A program made the translations under genes and the position numbers. Under the pieces are notes generated by a model. It saw only the letters and a list, made by a program, of their open reading frames with translations, had not been told where the DNA came from and searched no databases. This document shows positions 44,198-52,022 of a stretch of 64,000 nt of DNA, piece after piece. How positions within the stretch are numbered: the first letter of the stretch is position 1; each line of letters opens with the position of its first letter. The stretch comes from Halomonas salipaludis (GTDB taxonomy: Bacteria; Pseudomonadota; Gammaproteobacteria; Pseudomonadales; Halomonadaceae), in NCBI RefSeq assembly GCF_002286975.1, contig NZ_NSKB01000002.1, positions 718,780 through 782,779 of the forward strand, written 5' to 3'.

Positions 44198-45847
44198 ATG
44201 CACGACCATGCCCCCCGCCAGCGGCTCGCCACCCACGAGGTGCTCAACCAGCCACCGGTGGATAGTGACCTCGACCTGTTCGCCCTCGACCAGCCGCTGC
44301 AGCAGGCACTGGCCCGCGAGGCCCCGGAGTGGGTGGCGCGGCGCCTGGCACCGCTCGGCGAGCAGGTCGGCAGCCGCCGCGTCCAGGCACTCGGCGAGCA
44401 GGCCAATCGCCATCCGCCGGAGCTGCGGCTGTTCGACCGCCACGGCCGGCGCCTCGACGAGGTCAGCTACCATCCCGCCTACCACGCGCTGATGCACCTG
44501 GCCTGCGACCAGGGCTGGCACGCCGTGGCCTGGCAGGAAGAGGCCCGCGGCGGCCACCAGGCCCACGTCGCCGCGCTCTACCTGCTGACCCAGGCCGAGC
44601 CGGGCGTCTGCTGCCCGGTCACCATGACCCACGCCGCGATGCCGGCGCTGCGTCACGCCCCCGCCGTGCTGGCCCAGTGGGCGCCGCGGCTGCTGGCCTG
44701 GGACTATGATCCCAGCGCCGTGCCGATGTCCGACAAGCCGGCGGTGACCTTGGGCATGGCGATGACCGAGAAACAGGGCGGCAGCGACGTGCGCGCCAAC
44801 ACCACCCGCGCCGAGGCCAGCGAAGACGGCGTGCGCCTGGTCGGCCACAAGTGGTTCTGTAGCGCGCCGATGTCGGACGCCTTCCTGACCCTGGCCCAGA
44901 CCGATGACGGCCTGGGTTGTTTTCTGGTGCCGCGCTTCACCCCCGACGGCGAGCGCAACGCCATCGAGCTGCAGCGCCTCAAGGAGAAGTGCGGCAACCG
45001 CGCCAACGCCTCCGCCGAGATCGAGTATCGCCACGCCTGGGCACAGCCGATCGGCGAGCCGGGGCGCGGCATCGCTACCATTCTCGAGATGGTCCAGCAG
45101 ACCCGCCTCGATGCCGCCACTGCGCCTGTAGGCATGATGCGCCAGGCGCTGCTGCTGGCCTGGCAGCACGTCCAGGCTCGTTACGCCTTCGGCCAACCGC
45201 TGGCCGAGCAGCCGCTGATGCGCGCGGTGATCGCCGACCTTGCCCTCGAGGTCGAGGCCGGCGTGGCGCTGTCGCTACGCATTGCACGCGCCTTCGACAG
45301 CCCCCACTCGGAGCACGAGCAAGGCCTGGCACGCATTACCCCGGCGCTGGCCAAGTACTGGCACAACAAGCGCGCCCCCGGCTTCATGGCCGAGGCCATG
45401 GAGTGCCTGGGAGGCATCGGCTACGTCGAGGAGACGCCGCTGGCGCGGCTCTATCGTGAGGCGCCGGTCAACTCGATCTGGGAAGGGTCGGGTAACGTGA
45501 TCTGCCTCGACGTGCTGCGCGTGCTGGGCAAGCACCCCGAGGCGGTGGCTGCGCTGCGCGACGAACTGGCCGCCGCCCGCGGCCAGAATGCCCACTTCGA
45601 CCACGCGCTGGGCGAGCTCGAGCGCACCCTGGGCATGGCCAGCGAGGCATTGATGCCCCGGGCACGTTGGCTGGCCCAGCGCCTCGCCCAGTGCCTGCAG
45701 GCAGCGCTGCTGCTGCGCCATGCCCCCACTCCGGTAGCAGCGACCTTTTGCCGGGCGCGGCTGGGCGAGGTCAGCCCCGCCTACGGCGTGCTACCGGCCG
45801 ATGCACCGCTAGCGGAGATCCTGGCACGGGTGGCACCGGGCAGTTGA
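44198..45847 (+). CDS. Acyl-CoA dehydrogenase family protein, AidB-like
   Basis: 549 residues, near the length of AidB (541) and longer than ordinary acyl-CoA dehydrogenases. It shows AMTEKQGGSDVRANTTRA, the FAD region LKEKCGNRANASAEIEY, and the end LYREAPVNSIWEGSGNVIC. AidB is a flavoprotein of the alkylation-damage response that binds DNA through its C-terminal part. Isovaleryl-CoA-type activity is an alternative. CCAGGAG precedes the ATG. Confidence 0.86.
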   Translation: MHDHAPRQRLATHEVLNQPPVDSDLDLFALDQPLQQALAREAPEWVARRLAPLGEQVGSRRVQALGEQANRHPPELRLFDRHGRRLDEVSYHPAYHALMHLACDQGWHAVAWQEEARGGHQAHVAALYLLTQAEPGVCCPVTMTHAAMPALRHAPAVLAQWAPRLLAWDYDPSAVPMSDKPAVTLGMAMTEKQGGSDVRANTTRAEASEDGVRLVGHKWFCSAPMSDAFLTLAQTDDGLGCFLVPRFTPDGERNAIELQRLKEKCGNRANASAEIEYRHAWAQPIGEPGRGIATILEMVQQTRLDAATAPVGMMRQALLLAWQHVQARYAFGQPLAEQPLMRAVIADLALEVEAGVALSLRIARAFDSPHSEHEQGLARITPALAKYWHNKRAPGFMAEAMECLGGIGYVEETPLARLYREAPVNSIWEGSGNVICLDVLRVLGKHPEAVAALRDELAAARGQNAHFDHALGELERTLGMASEALMPRARWLAQRLAQCLQAALLLRHAPTPVAATFCRARLGEVSPAYGVLPADAPLAEILARVAPGS

Positions 45848-45956
45848 CAGCCCTATGCTGCGGTTGCGACAAAACGCCGCTTGGCAGCCGGCCAGGCTGT
45901 CGTAAGCTTTGGGTGACCCAAGGGTTATCGCTCACACACGACGACAAGGATTACCG

Positions 45957-46454
45957 ATGATCGCCCGCACCGCCTCGCTCGCCTCCGCCCTGCTGCTCGG
46001 CTGCACGCTGCTGCCATCACTGGCCAGTGCCCATGACTTCACCCTCGACGACATTCGCATCGCCCACCCCTTCGCCACCCCGACGCCGCCCGGCGCGCCC
46101 AACGGCGCCGCCTACCTGGACATCACCGCCGGCGACGCGCCCGCCACCCTGGTCGGCGTCAGCAGCCCGGCCAGCGAAGCGGTGGAGCTTCACGATATGC
46201 GCATGGACGACGGTAACATGCAGATGCGCAAGCTCGACGCCATCGAGGTCGAAGCCGGCGAAACGCTGACCATGCGTCCCGGTGGAGGCCATCACCTGAT
46301 GCTGCTGGGCCTGGCAGAGACCCTCGTCGAGGGTGAGAGCTTCCCGCTGACCCTGGAGTTTGCCGAGCAGGGCGAGATCGAGGTCGAGGTGTGGATTCAG
46401 GAGGCCGGCGAGGGTAGCGAGGCCGCCGACGGCCACCATCACCACGACCACTGA
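45957..46454 (+). CDS. Periplasmic copper chaperone PCu(A)C
   Basis: 165 residues with a signal peptide ending LASA-HD. The copper motif H(M)x10Mx21HxM is visible as ELHDMRMDDGNMQM and later GGGHHLMLLGL. A His-rich tail (DGHHHHDH) closes the protein. PCuAC proteins deliver Cu(I) to the cytochrome oxidase CuA site. An AAGGA precedes the ATG. No Sco gene is beside it. Confidence 0.92.
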   Translation: MIARTASLASALLLGCTLLPSLASAHDFTLDDIRIAHPFATPTPPGAPNGAAYLDITAGDAPATLVGVSSPASEAVELHDMRMDDGNMQMRKLDAIEVEAGETLTMRPGGGHHLMLLGLAETLVEGESFPLTLEFAEQGEIEVEVWIQEAGEGSEAADGHHHHDH

Positions 46455-46457
46455 GGA

Positions 46458-47066
46458 CTAGCCGACCACCACCCGCAGCGCGATGGCGATCAGCAGCACG
46501 CCGGTGATGCGGTTGATCCAGTGCGCCCTGGCCTGCAGCCAGGGCAGCACCCGCGAGTGCGACAGCGTCACCGCCACGATCACGTACCAGCCGCCGTCGA
46601 TGATCATGGCGGTGAGTACGATCAGTGCCTTGGCCGCCACACTCATCTCGGGGCTGACGAACTGGCTGAGCAGCGCCACGAAGAACAGGATCAGCTTGGG
46701 ATTGCCCAGCGCCACCAGCATGCCCTCGCGGGCTGCCTGGGGGCCGGTGGTGAGCACCGCATTCGGCTCCAGGGCTGCCACCCGCCCGGCGCGCAGTGCC
46801 TTGATGCCCAGCCAGGCCAGGTAGGCTGCCCCCGCCCAGGTGATGAACTGGAACAGCAGCGGCTGGCGGGCGATCAGCGCCCCCAGCCCCCACACCGTCA
46901 ACAGTGCATAGAGCCCCACGCCAAGCGCATGAGAGAGCGCCGCGACCACCCCTGGCAGACGCCCGCCGCCGAGGGTATGGCGCAGCACCAGCGCCAGGCT
47001 CGGCCCCGGCGACATGGCACCCACCGCGCAGATCGCTACCAGCGACAACCACAGCGACAATGGCAT
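46458..47066 (-). CDS. LysE/RhtB family exporter
   Basis: A 202-residue membrane protein with six helices. It has the family start AICAVGAMSPGPSLALVLRH and EGMLVALGNPKLILFFVALL in the middle. LysE/RhtB exporters remove amino acids such as homoserine or threonine. It converges with the PCuAC gene, leaving 3 bases between the stops. Confidence 0.9.
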   Translation of the reverse strand: MPLSLWLSLVAICAVGAMSPGPSLALVLRHTLGGGRLPGVVAALSHALGVGLYALLTVWGLGALIARQPLLFQFITWAGAAYLAWLGIKALRAGRVAALEPNAVLTTGPQAAREGMLVALGNPKLILFFVALLSQFVSPEMSVAAKALIVLTAMIIDGGWYVIVAVTLSHSRVLPWLQARAHWINRITGVLLIAIALRVVVG

Positions 47067-47101
47067 CCGATTTCCTCGATCAGGCTGTTGGGCGGACCAA
47101 C

Positions 47102-47515
47102 CTAGCGGTGGAACTGGCCCTCGCGCTCGGGCTGCCAGAGGATAGCATCGATGCGCAGCCGGGTCTCGCTGCCATCGGGCAGCGGCCAGTCGATCACGTC
47201 GCCGACCCTGAGTCCCAGCAGCGCCGCACCGATCGGCGCCATCACCGACAGGCCGTCGGCACTCTCAGCCAGCGAGCGCGGATAGACCAGGGTACGCACC
47301 AGTTGGCGGCTACGTCCCAGATCGGTGAACTGCACCTGGCTGTTCATGCTGACCACGTCGGCGGGAATCTGCTCGGGATCGACCACCTCGCCACGCTCCA
47401 GCTCGGCCTCCAGCGACTCGGCCACCGCCAGGTCCTTGTCGCTGGCGGCGTCGATCAGCCGCTGCAGCCGCTCGGCATCCAGCCGATTGATGATGATCTT
47501 GGGGCGTGATGACAT
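47102..47515 (-). CDS. rnk: Regulator of nucleoside diphosphate kinase (Rnk), GreA/B-like
   Basis: A 137-residue protein with a short N-terminal coiled part (SLEAELERGEVVDPEQIPAD) and the GreA/GreB C-terminal FKBP-like domain (LSVMAPIGAALLGLRVGDVI). Length and short coiled coil fit Rnk, which binds RNA polymerase without a Gre-type catalytic tip. Confidence 0.9.
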   Translation of the reverse strand: MSSRPKIIINRLDAERLQRLIDAASDKDLAVAESLEAELERGEVVDPEQIPADVVSMNSQVQFTDLGRSRQLVRTLVYPRSLAESADGLSVMAPIGAALLGLRVGDVIDWPLPDGSETRLRIDAILWQPEREGQFHR

Positions 47516-47660
47516 GGGTCTCTCCTATCCGCAAACGCTATAACAACGTAGATACGGCCTGACAACGAAAACAGCCCTTCACCCCCGAAAGGGCGAAGGA
47601 CTGTGGATCAATTCACTATAAGACTTTCGCGAAGGCTTTGACAGCCCTTGCAACGCTTAG

Positions 47661-47802
47661 GGAAGCGCTGAACAAATCGGCGAGCGGAGCAAAGCGCAAG
47701 GCGCCCGGAGCGCAAGAACCGCAGCCTATGCGGTATAGGTGAGGATTCTGAGCACCGCGTAACGTAGCGATTTGCCCGCGCAGGCATTTGTGCAGTGTTT
47801 CT
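47661..47802. repeat. 142-bp interspersed repeat with 17-bp imperfect terminal inverted repeats
   Basis: The left end GGAAGCGCTGAACAAAT pairs with the right end ATTTGTGCAGTGTTTCT at 13 of 17 positions. The interior has no gene. It is unrelated to the 25.8/39.6-kb family. Its right end touches the stop codon (47803-47805) of the thioredoxin-like gene. Like those, it is best described as MITE- or REP-like. Confidence 0.6.
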
Positions 47803-48303
47803 TCAGCGCCGCCGCGGCCGGGGCAGACCCTGCAGCGTGATAAAGTCGGCCTCCAGCTCGTCGGCCGCCACCACGCCGCGCTTGATATCCACCACCTCGC
47901 CACGGGCGTCGAACAGCACCAGGGTGCTCCGCGACACGCCGTACTCATTGGCGAAGCGGCGACCGCCGGTGCTGGCGATGTTGGCACGCCGCAGGGTCAG
48001 CTCCTCGTCCAGCCGGCTGCGCGCCTCCTGAGTCTGCTCGAGCAGCTGCTCGCAGCTGGTGCAGCCCGGCTCGTGCACCTGCACGACCACCGGCGCCCCC
48101 TCGCCGATGACGCTGAGGTCGCTGACTTCCCGCGCCTGGCGCGCCTCCATCGCGAACCACGCCGCCGGCACGGCGAGGATTGCCACCGCCACCAGCACGC
48201 CGCGCACCAGCCGCTTGGGGCTGAAGGGGCGCTTGCGCGGGGCAGGCCGGGAGGATGGTTTGGACGGTGTGGGCTTATGGCGTTTGCTCTTGCTGCGTGG
48301 CAT
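47803..48303 (-). CDS. Membrane-anchored thioredoxin-fold protein with CTSC motif
   Basis: 166 residues: a very basic, Pro/Ser/Lys-rich cytoplasmic N-terminus (~30 residues), one membrane helix (LVRGVLVAVAILAVPAAWFA), and a periplasmic thioredoxin-like domain with the redox pair in EPGCTSCEQLL and a cis-Pro-like region (VSRSTLVLFDARG). It probably acts in periplasmic thiol/disulfide exchange. The exact family is not recognised. Confidence 0.72.
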   Translation of the reverse strand: MPRSKSKRHKPTPSKPSSRPAPRKRPFSPKRLVRGVLVAVAILAVPAAWFAMEARQAREVSDLSVIGEGAPVVVQVHEPGCTSCEQLLEQTQEARSRLDEELTLRRANIASTGGRRFANEYGVSRSTLVLFDARGEVVDIKRGVVAADELEADFITLQGLPRPRRR

Positions 48304-48407
48304 GCATGGCTCCCTCAGGATGGCGATAGCCCAAGACTACGCCAGCACGCCGCGCTTGGCATCCATCTCGCCGCCCGTGCCGGCCAGCGGGGTTTTACCG
48401 CAACCGT

Positions 48408-48896
48408 TCAGCGCGACGGACTCCCCGCCATACGCGTCAGCACATCGTGATGCGCGTAACGGCGGTGGATCGCCACCATCGCCACATGACCGAGGATCAG
48501 CACCAGCAGCGGCCACCCCAGCAGCCCGTGGAAGATGCTGCCCAGCGCCACCATCCATTCGATCTCAGGGCCCTCGAAGCCCGGCATCAGCGGGATACCA
48601 AAGGCCGACAGCGAACGCCCCGAACCGTACTGGCGCAGCAACGCCACCAGCGGCACCACCAGCATCAGCGCATACAGCAACAGGTGGCCGAGTTTGGCCA
48701 TCACGCTCACCGATGTCGGGCGCCGCGAAACATTGAGCAGCCTCCAGGCGCCGCGCATCAGCAGTAGCGTGAACAGCAGCACCCCGACATCGCGGTGCCA
48801 CGTCCACATAAAGTCGTCGAAGGCGGAATCCTCGAACAGCACCCGCGCCGCCACGCTGGTGAACTGCCAGACAAACAGCAGCGCCATCGCCCATTC
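48408..48896 (-). pseudogene. Cytochrome b561, 5'-truncated
   Basis: From WAMALLFVWQFTSVAAR onward this is a cytochrome b561 (four-helix, di-heme) with later His residues (MWTWHRDVG, LGHVAMVAIHRRYAHH). The normal start with the first-helix HW motif is absent. Upstream of about 48896 the frame runs into the 3' end of the pirin gene (stop at 48901-48903) and reads unrelated residues. The gene has therefore lost its start and first heme ligand where foreign DNA joined. An internal ATG near 48886 could only give a truncated protein. Confidence 0.75.
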
Positions 48897-48900
48897 GGTT

Positions 48901-49848
48901 TCATTTTCCGTGCTGTTCAGGAAAAGGGATGAATTCAGCGTCGTCGCCCGGCGGGAGGCGAAAGCGGCCATGCTCAAAATCGCCCTCTATCCATGCTTGC
49001 TTGGCGGCCTCAAGTTTTTCCCGGGAAGAGGCGACAAAATTCCAGGAGATATAACGAGGACCGTTTAACGTCTCACCTCCAAGTAACATTAATCGAGCTC
49101 CAGCCTCACCGGCACCAATCGTTATAGGGTCGCCTGGCCGGAACACCATCATACGGCCAGCGGCGAAGGTTTCCCCTGCAATAACAACACTACCGGATAT
49201 GACATAAATACCACGATCCTCATGGCCATCCGGCAATGGGAGCCTTGCACCTGGCTGCAGTCTCGCATCCGCATAGAACATTTCAGAGAAGGTCTGTACC
49301 GGTGCCCGCTCTCCCCAAGCAGTGCCTAGAATCAAGCGCACTTCTTTACCCTCACCTTCCAGCATTGGCAAAGACTCCTCGCCATGATGCTCAAAGCTGG
49401 CAGGCTGGTCTTCGTAAGCTTCGGGAAGCGCAACCCAAGTCTGTATCCCTAATACCGAGTGCTTGTTCTGGCGAGTGGTAGCACTGGTACGCTCGGAATG
49501 GGTGACCCCATTACCCGCCACCATCCAATTAACCGCGCCAGGACGGATTATCTTATTAGTGCCCAGGCTATCACGGTGCTGAAACTCTCCCTGATATAGA
49601 TAAGTCACTGTGGCAAGCCCAATATGGGGATGTGGGCGAACATCAATGCCTTCATCCTTGAGAAATTCAACTGGCCCCATCTGATCGAAAAAGATGAACG
49701 GCCCCACCATCTGCCGTTTCGGGGCAGGCAGTGCACGACGTACCTCGAAACCGCCTAGGTCTCGTGCGCGAGGAACAATCAATGTCTCTATGTCATCCAG
49801 ACTGCCGACGGATGGGCACTTTGGCTCTAAATCAGGCATCCAGCTCAT
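48901..49848 (-). CDS. Pirin family protein
   Basis: A 315-residue bicupin. The pirin metal site is visible in RPHPHIGLATVTYLYQGEFQ followed by HRDSLG (His residues) and NGVTHSER (His/Glu). Pirins bind iron and some have quercetin dioxygenase or regulatory activity. The ATG at 49848 has GGAG 9 bases upstream. It is the last gene of a six-gene minus-strand cluster whose base composition is less GC-rich than the flank to the left. Confidence 0.9.
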   Translation of the reverse strand: MSWMPDLEPKCPSVGSLDDIETLIVPRARDLGGFEVRRALPAPKRQMVGPFIFFDQMGPVEFLKDEGIDVRPHPHIGLATVTYLYQGEFQHRDSLGTNKIIRPGAVNWMVAGNGVTHSERTSATTRQNKHSVLGIQTWVALPEAYEDQPASFEHHGEESLPMLEGEGKEVRLILGTAWGERAPVQTFSEMFYADARLQPGARLPLPDGHEDRGIYVISGSVVIAGETFAAGRMMVFRPGDPITIGAGEAGARLMLLGGETLNGPRYISWNFVASSREKLEAAKQAWIEGDFEHGRFRLPPGDDAEFIPFPEQHGK

Positions 49849-49892
49849 GAGGTTTCTCCAGAAATAAGAGGTAGGTAAATGTGGCAGACACC

Positions 49893-50195
49893 TTACAACA
49901 ACACATCGCGCCACTCTGAGTGGCGTGCAAACTGTGACTTGGCAAATGGGCATAGCGGCATGATTTTCTTACCCGAAGAGCGGGCATCCTCCACCGCTTG
50001 AGACACTAGCGCTACACCCACTTTCTGTCCGCGCATGGCATCAGGCACTTCGGTACTATCAATGATGATCATCGACTCACCTGCTTTCGAATAGGTCATC
50101 TCTGCTTTGGCACCATTGAGCTCGACCACATAGCGGCCTTTGGTATCGCTGACCTCATGTTCAATGGCATAAGAGTTTTCAGGCTTACCAGACAT
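49893..50195 (-). CDS. Small GNAT-like acetyltransferase (YjdJ/COG2388 type)
   Basis: A 100-residue protein with the shortened acetyl-CoA loop VPDAMRGQKVGVALVSQAVE and ends CPFAKSQFARHSEWRDVL, as in the one-domain 'GNAT_YjdJ' acetyltransferases. It lies between the pirin and MFS genes. Its substrate is unknown. Confidence 0.85.
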   Translation of the reverse strand: MSGKPENSYAIEHEVSDTKGRYVVELNGAKAEMTYSKAGESMIIIDSTEVPDAMRGQKVGVALVSQAVEDARSSGKKIMPLCPFAKSQFARHSEWRDVLL

Positions 50196-50330
50196 TGCTT
50201 TCTCCTCATCATATTAACCGAAAAACAATTCAATATGTACCTCTATAAACCAATAACCATTAGTAGCCTGCTCTTCCCATAGCATTTAAAGCATTACTAA
50301 TTCTTAGTGTTTAGCACCTTTAACTAAATC

Positions 50331-51953
50331 TCATGCTCGGCCTTCATGTGGATGATTGAAAGTCAGGAAATGGCGCACGACCGGACCTTCCTTCCCTTGA
50401 TGGAAACGTAAGACTTCTTCTTGGATATCGGCGGCTGATTTAGAAACACGCTTATGCTGACGCAGATGCTCGGCCCAGGATTCGACTTGGAACCACTCCA
50501 GCATCAAGGTGGGGTCAGCGGAATCCTCAGTAATGCCCCACGCATAGGCGCCATCGCGCCGTCTTTCAGCCGAGAGCCTAGCCAATGTTTTCAGAAAAGC
50601 TGAACGATCTTCCGGGGCAACTCGATACTCTATCTGGATAAGTACCGGGCCGCGGTCATACTCCACTGGAGTGGCCGTTAGCGGCTCGGGCCAGTGATTG
50701 GACGGTGCTAAGCCGGATTCGCCTTTGGGCAATTTGATACGATGTGCAATACATCCGATCGCTGCTAGCCCGACCGCGCCAGATAGTAGCGCCAACGGCA
50801 CGCCAATCTCTTGAGCGATTACCCCCCATGCCACACTGCCTGCGGCCAGGGCACCATTGAACACCGTCAGATATACCGCAAGAGAGCGGCCACGTACCCA
50901 ATTAGGAAGAATTGCCTGGGCTACACCATTGAGCGTCGTCAGTGCAGTAATCCAAGCGGCCCCAAGGATCAACAGAGAGGACACTGCAAGCCATTTAGGT
51001 GGCGCCAAGGATAGCAAAGTCATGACGGCCGAAGTGACTAATGCGGAGGTGAGAAGTAGACCATCGGCGCTAAGATACATACGCAGGCGAGGCATCACAG
51101 TAGCCCCTCCGATTGCTCCCAGACCAACAGCGCCAAGCAATATGCCATAGAAGCTTGGGCCACCTTCCAGTAACTGACGCGCGACCAGAGGCAGCAGTGC
51201 CCAGACTGAGCTGGCCATCGCAAAAAAGAGAAAGGCGCGCAACAGAACCACATGCAGCTCACGACTGGCGCGGGCATAGCGTAGCCCGGCCCGGAAAGCA
51301 CCTGGAAAGCGTTCGGATAGGGCATCCCGTTGCGTTGCTGGCCGTTTCCACCAAATCAGCGCAGCGATGACGAATACATAGCTTAGGACGTCTACTCCAT
51401 AGGTGAACGCTGCCCCCATACTGGCCAGCAGCAGGCCGCCCAGCGCAGGACCTACGGCACGGGCAATGTTGATCCCCAGCGAGTTGAGTCCCACTGCGTT
51501 CTTGAAGTCTTTCTTGTCTACCAGCTCGGGAACGATAGCCTGCCAAGTTGGCCCCATCAGAGCAACGCCGATGCCCCCTATAAAAGTGAGCATGATCAGT
51601 GATGCCACAGAATGCTGGTCCGCAAGCGATAGAATGACGAGGCAAACGCTGACACCGGCAAGCAGAAGCTGAATGCAGATCAGTAACTTACGTCGGTCGA
51701 GCATATCGGAAAGCACACCTGCCGGGATCGCCAAGAGAAAAACCGGCAGAGCCGCGGCAGCCTGCACCATAGCGACGGCCGCTGGCGAGGAGGATAAATC
51801 AGTCACCAGCCAGGCACTGGTAACATCACGCACGAAACTACCAATGCTGCCGATGATGGTGGCCGCCCAGAGTACGGCAAAAAGCCTCTGCCGCAACGGA
51901 GCAAACGCATTGTCGGACGACACGGGAAGAGGAGTGGACGGGGTCTTATTCAT
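50331..51953 (-). CDS. MFS transporter (EntS-like) fused to a C-terminal ABM domain
   Basis: 540 residues. Residues ~20-420 are a 12-helix MFS exporter of the EntS/MFS_3 type (SFVRDVTSAWLVTDLSSSP, GILLGAVGLGAIGGATVMP). Residues ~435-535 form a soluble ferredoxin-like ABM domain (IQIEYRVAPEDRSAFLKTLA, WFQVESWAEHLRQHKRVS). It is probably a small-molecule efflux pump with a regulatory or catalytic tail. It is co-directional with the amidohydrolase gene, with about 70 bases between them. Confidence 0.87.
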   Translation of the reverse strand: MNKTPSTPLPVSSDNAFAPLRQRLFAVLWAATIIGSIGSFVRDVTSAWLVTDLSSSPAAVAMVQAAAALPVFLLAIPAGVLSDMLDRRKLLICIQLLLAGVSVCLVILSLADQHSVASLIMLTFIGGIGVALMGPTWQAIVPELVDKKDFKNAVGLNSLGINIARAVGPALGGLLLASMGAAFTYGVDVLSYVFVIAALIWWKRPATQRDALSERFPGAFRAGLRYARASRELHVVLLRAFLFFAMASSVWALLPLVARQLLEGGPSFYGILLGAVGLGAIGGATVMPRLRMYLSADGLLLTSALVTSAVMTLLSLAPPKWLAVSSLLILGAAWITALTTLNGVAQAILPNWVRGRSLAVYLTVFNGALAAGSVAWGVIAQEIGVPLALLSGAVGLAAIGCIAHRIKLPKGESGLAPSNHWPEPLTATPVEYDRGPVLIQIEYRVAPEDRSAFLKTLARLSAERRRDGAYAWGITEDSADPTLMLEWFQVESWAEHLRQHKRVSKSAADIQEEVLRFHQGKEGPVVRHFLTFNHPHEGRA

Positions 51954-52022
51954 GTCTCTAGTTCCCGCAACCCAAGGGGTCTTAGCTCCAACGAAACGTA
52001 CGTAAGCATTAGGTGTTCACCT

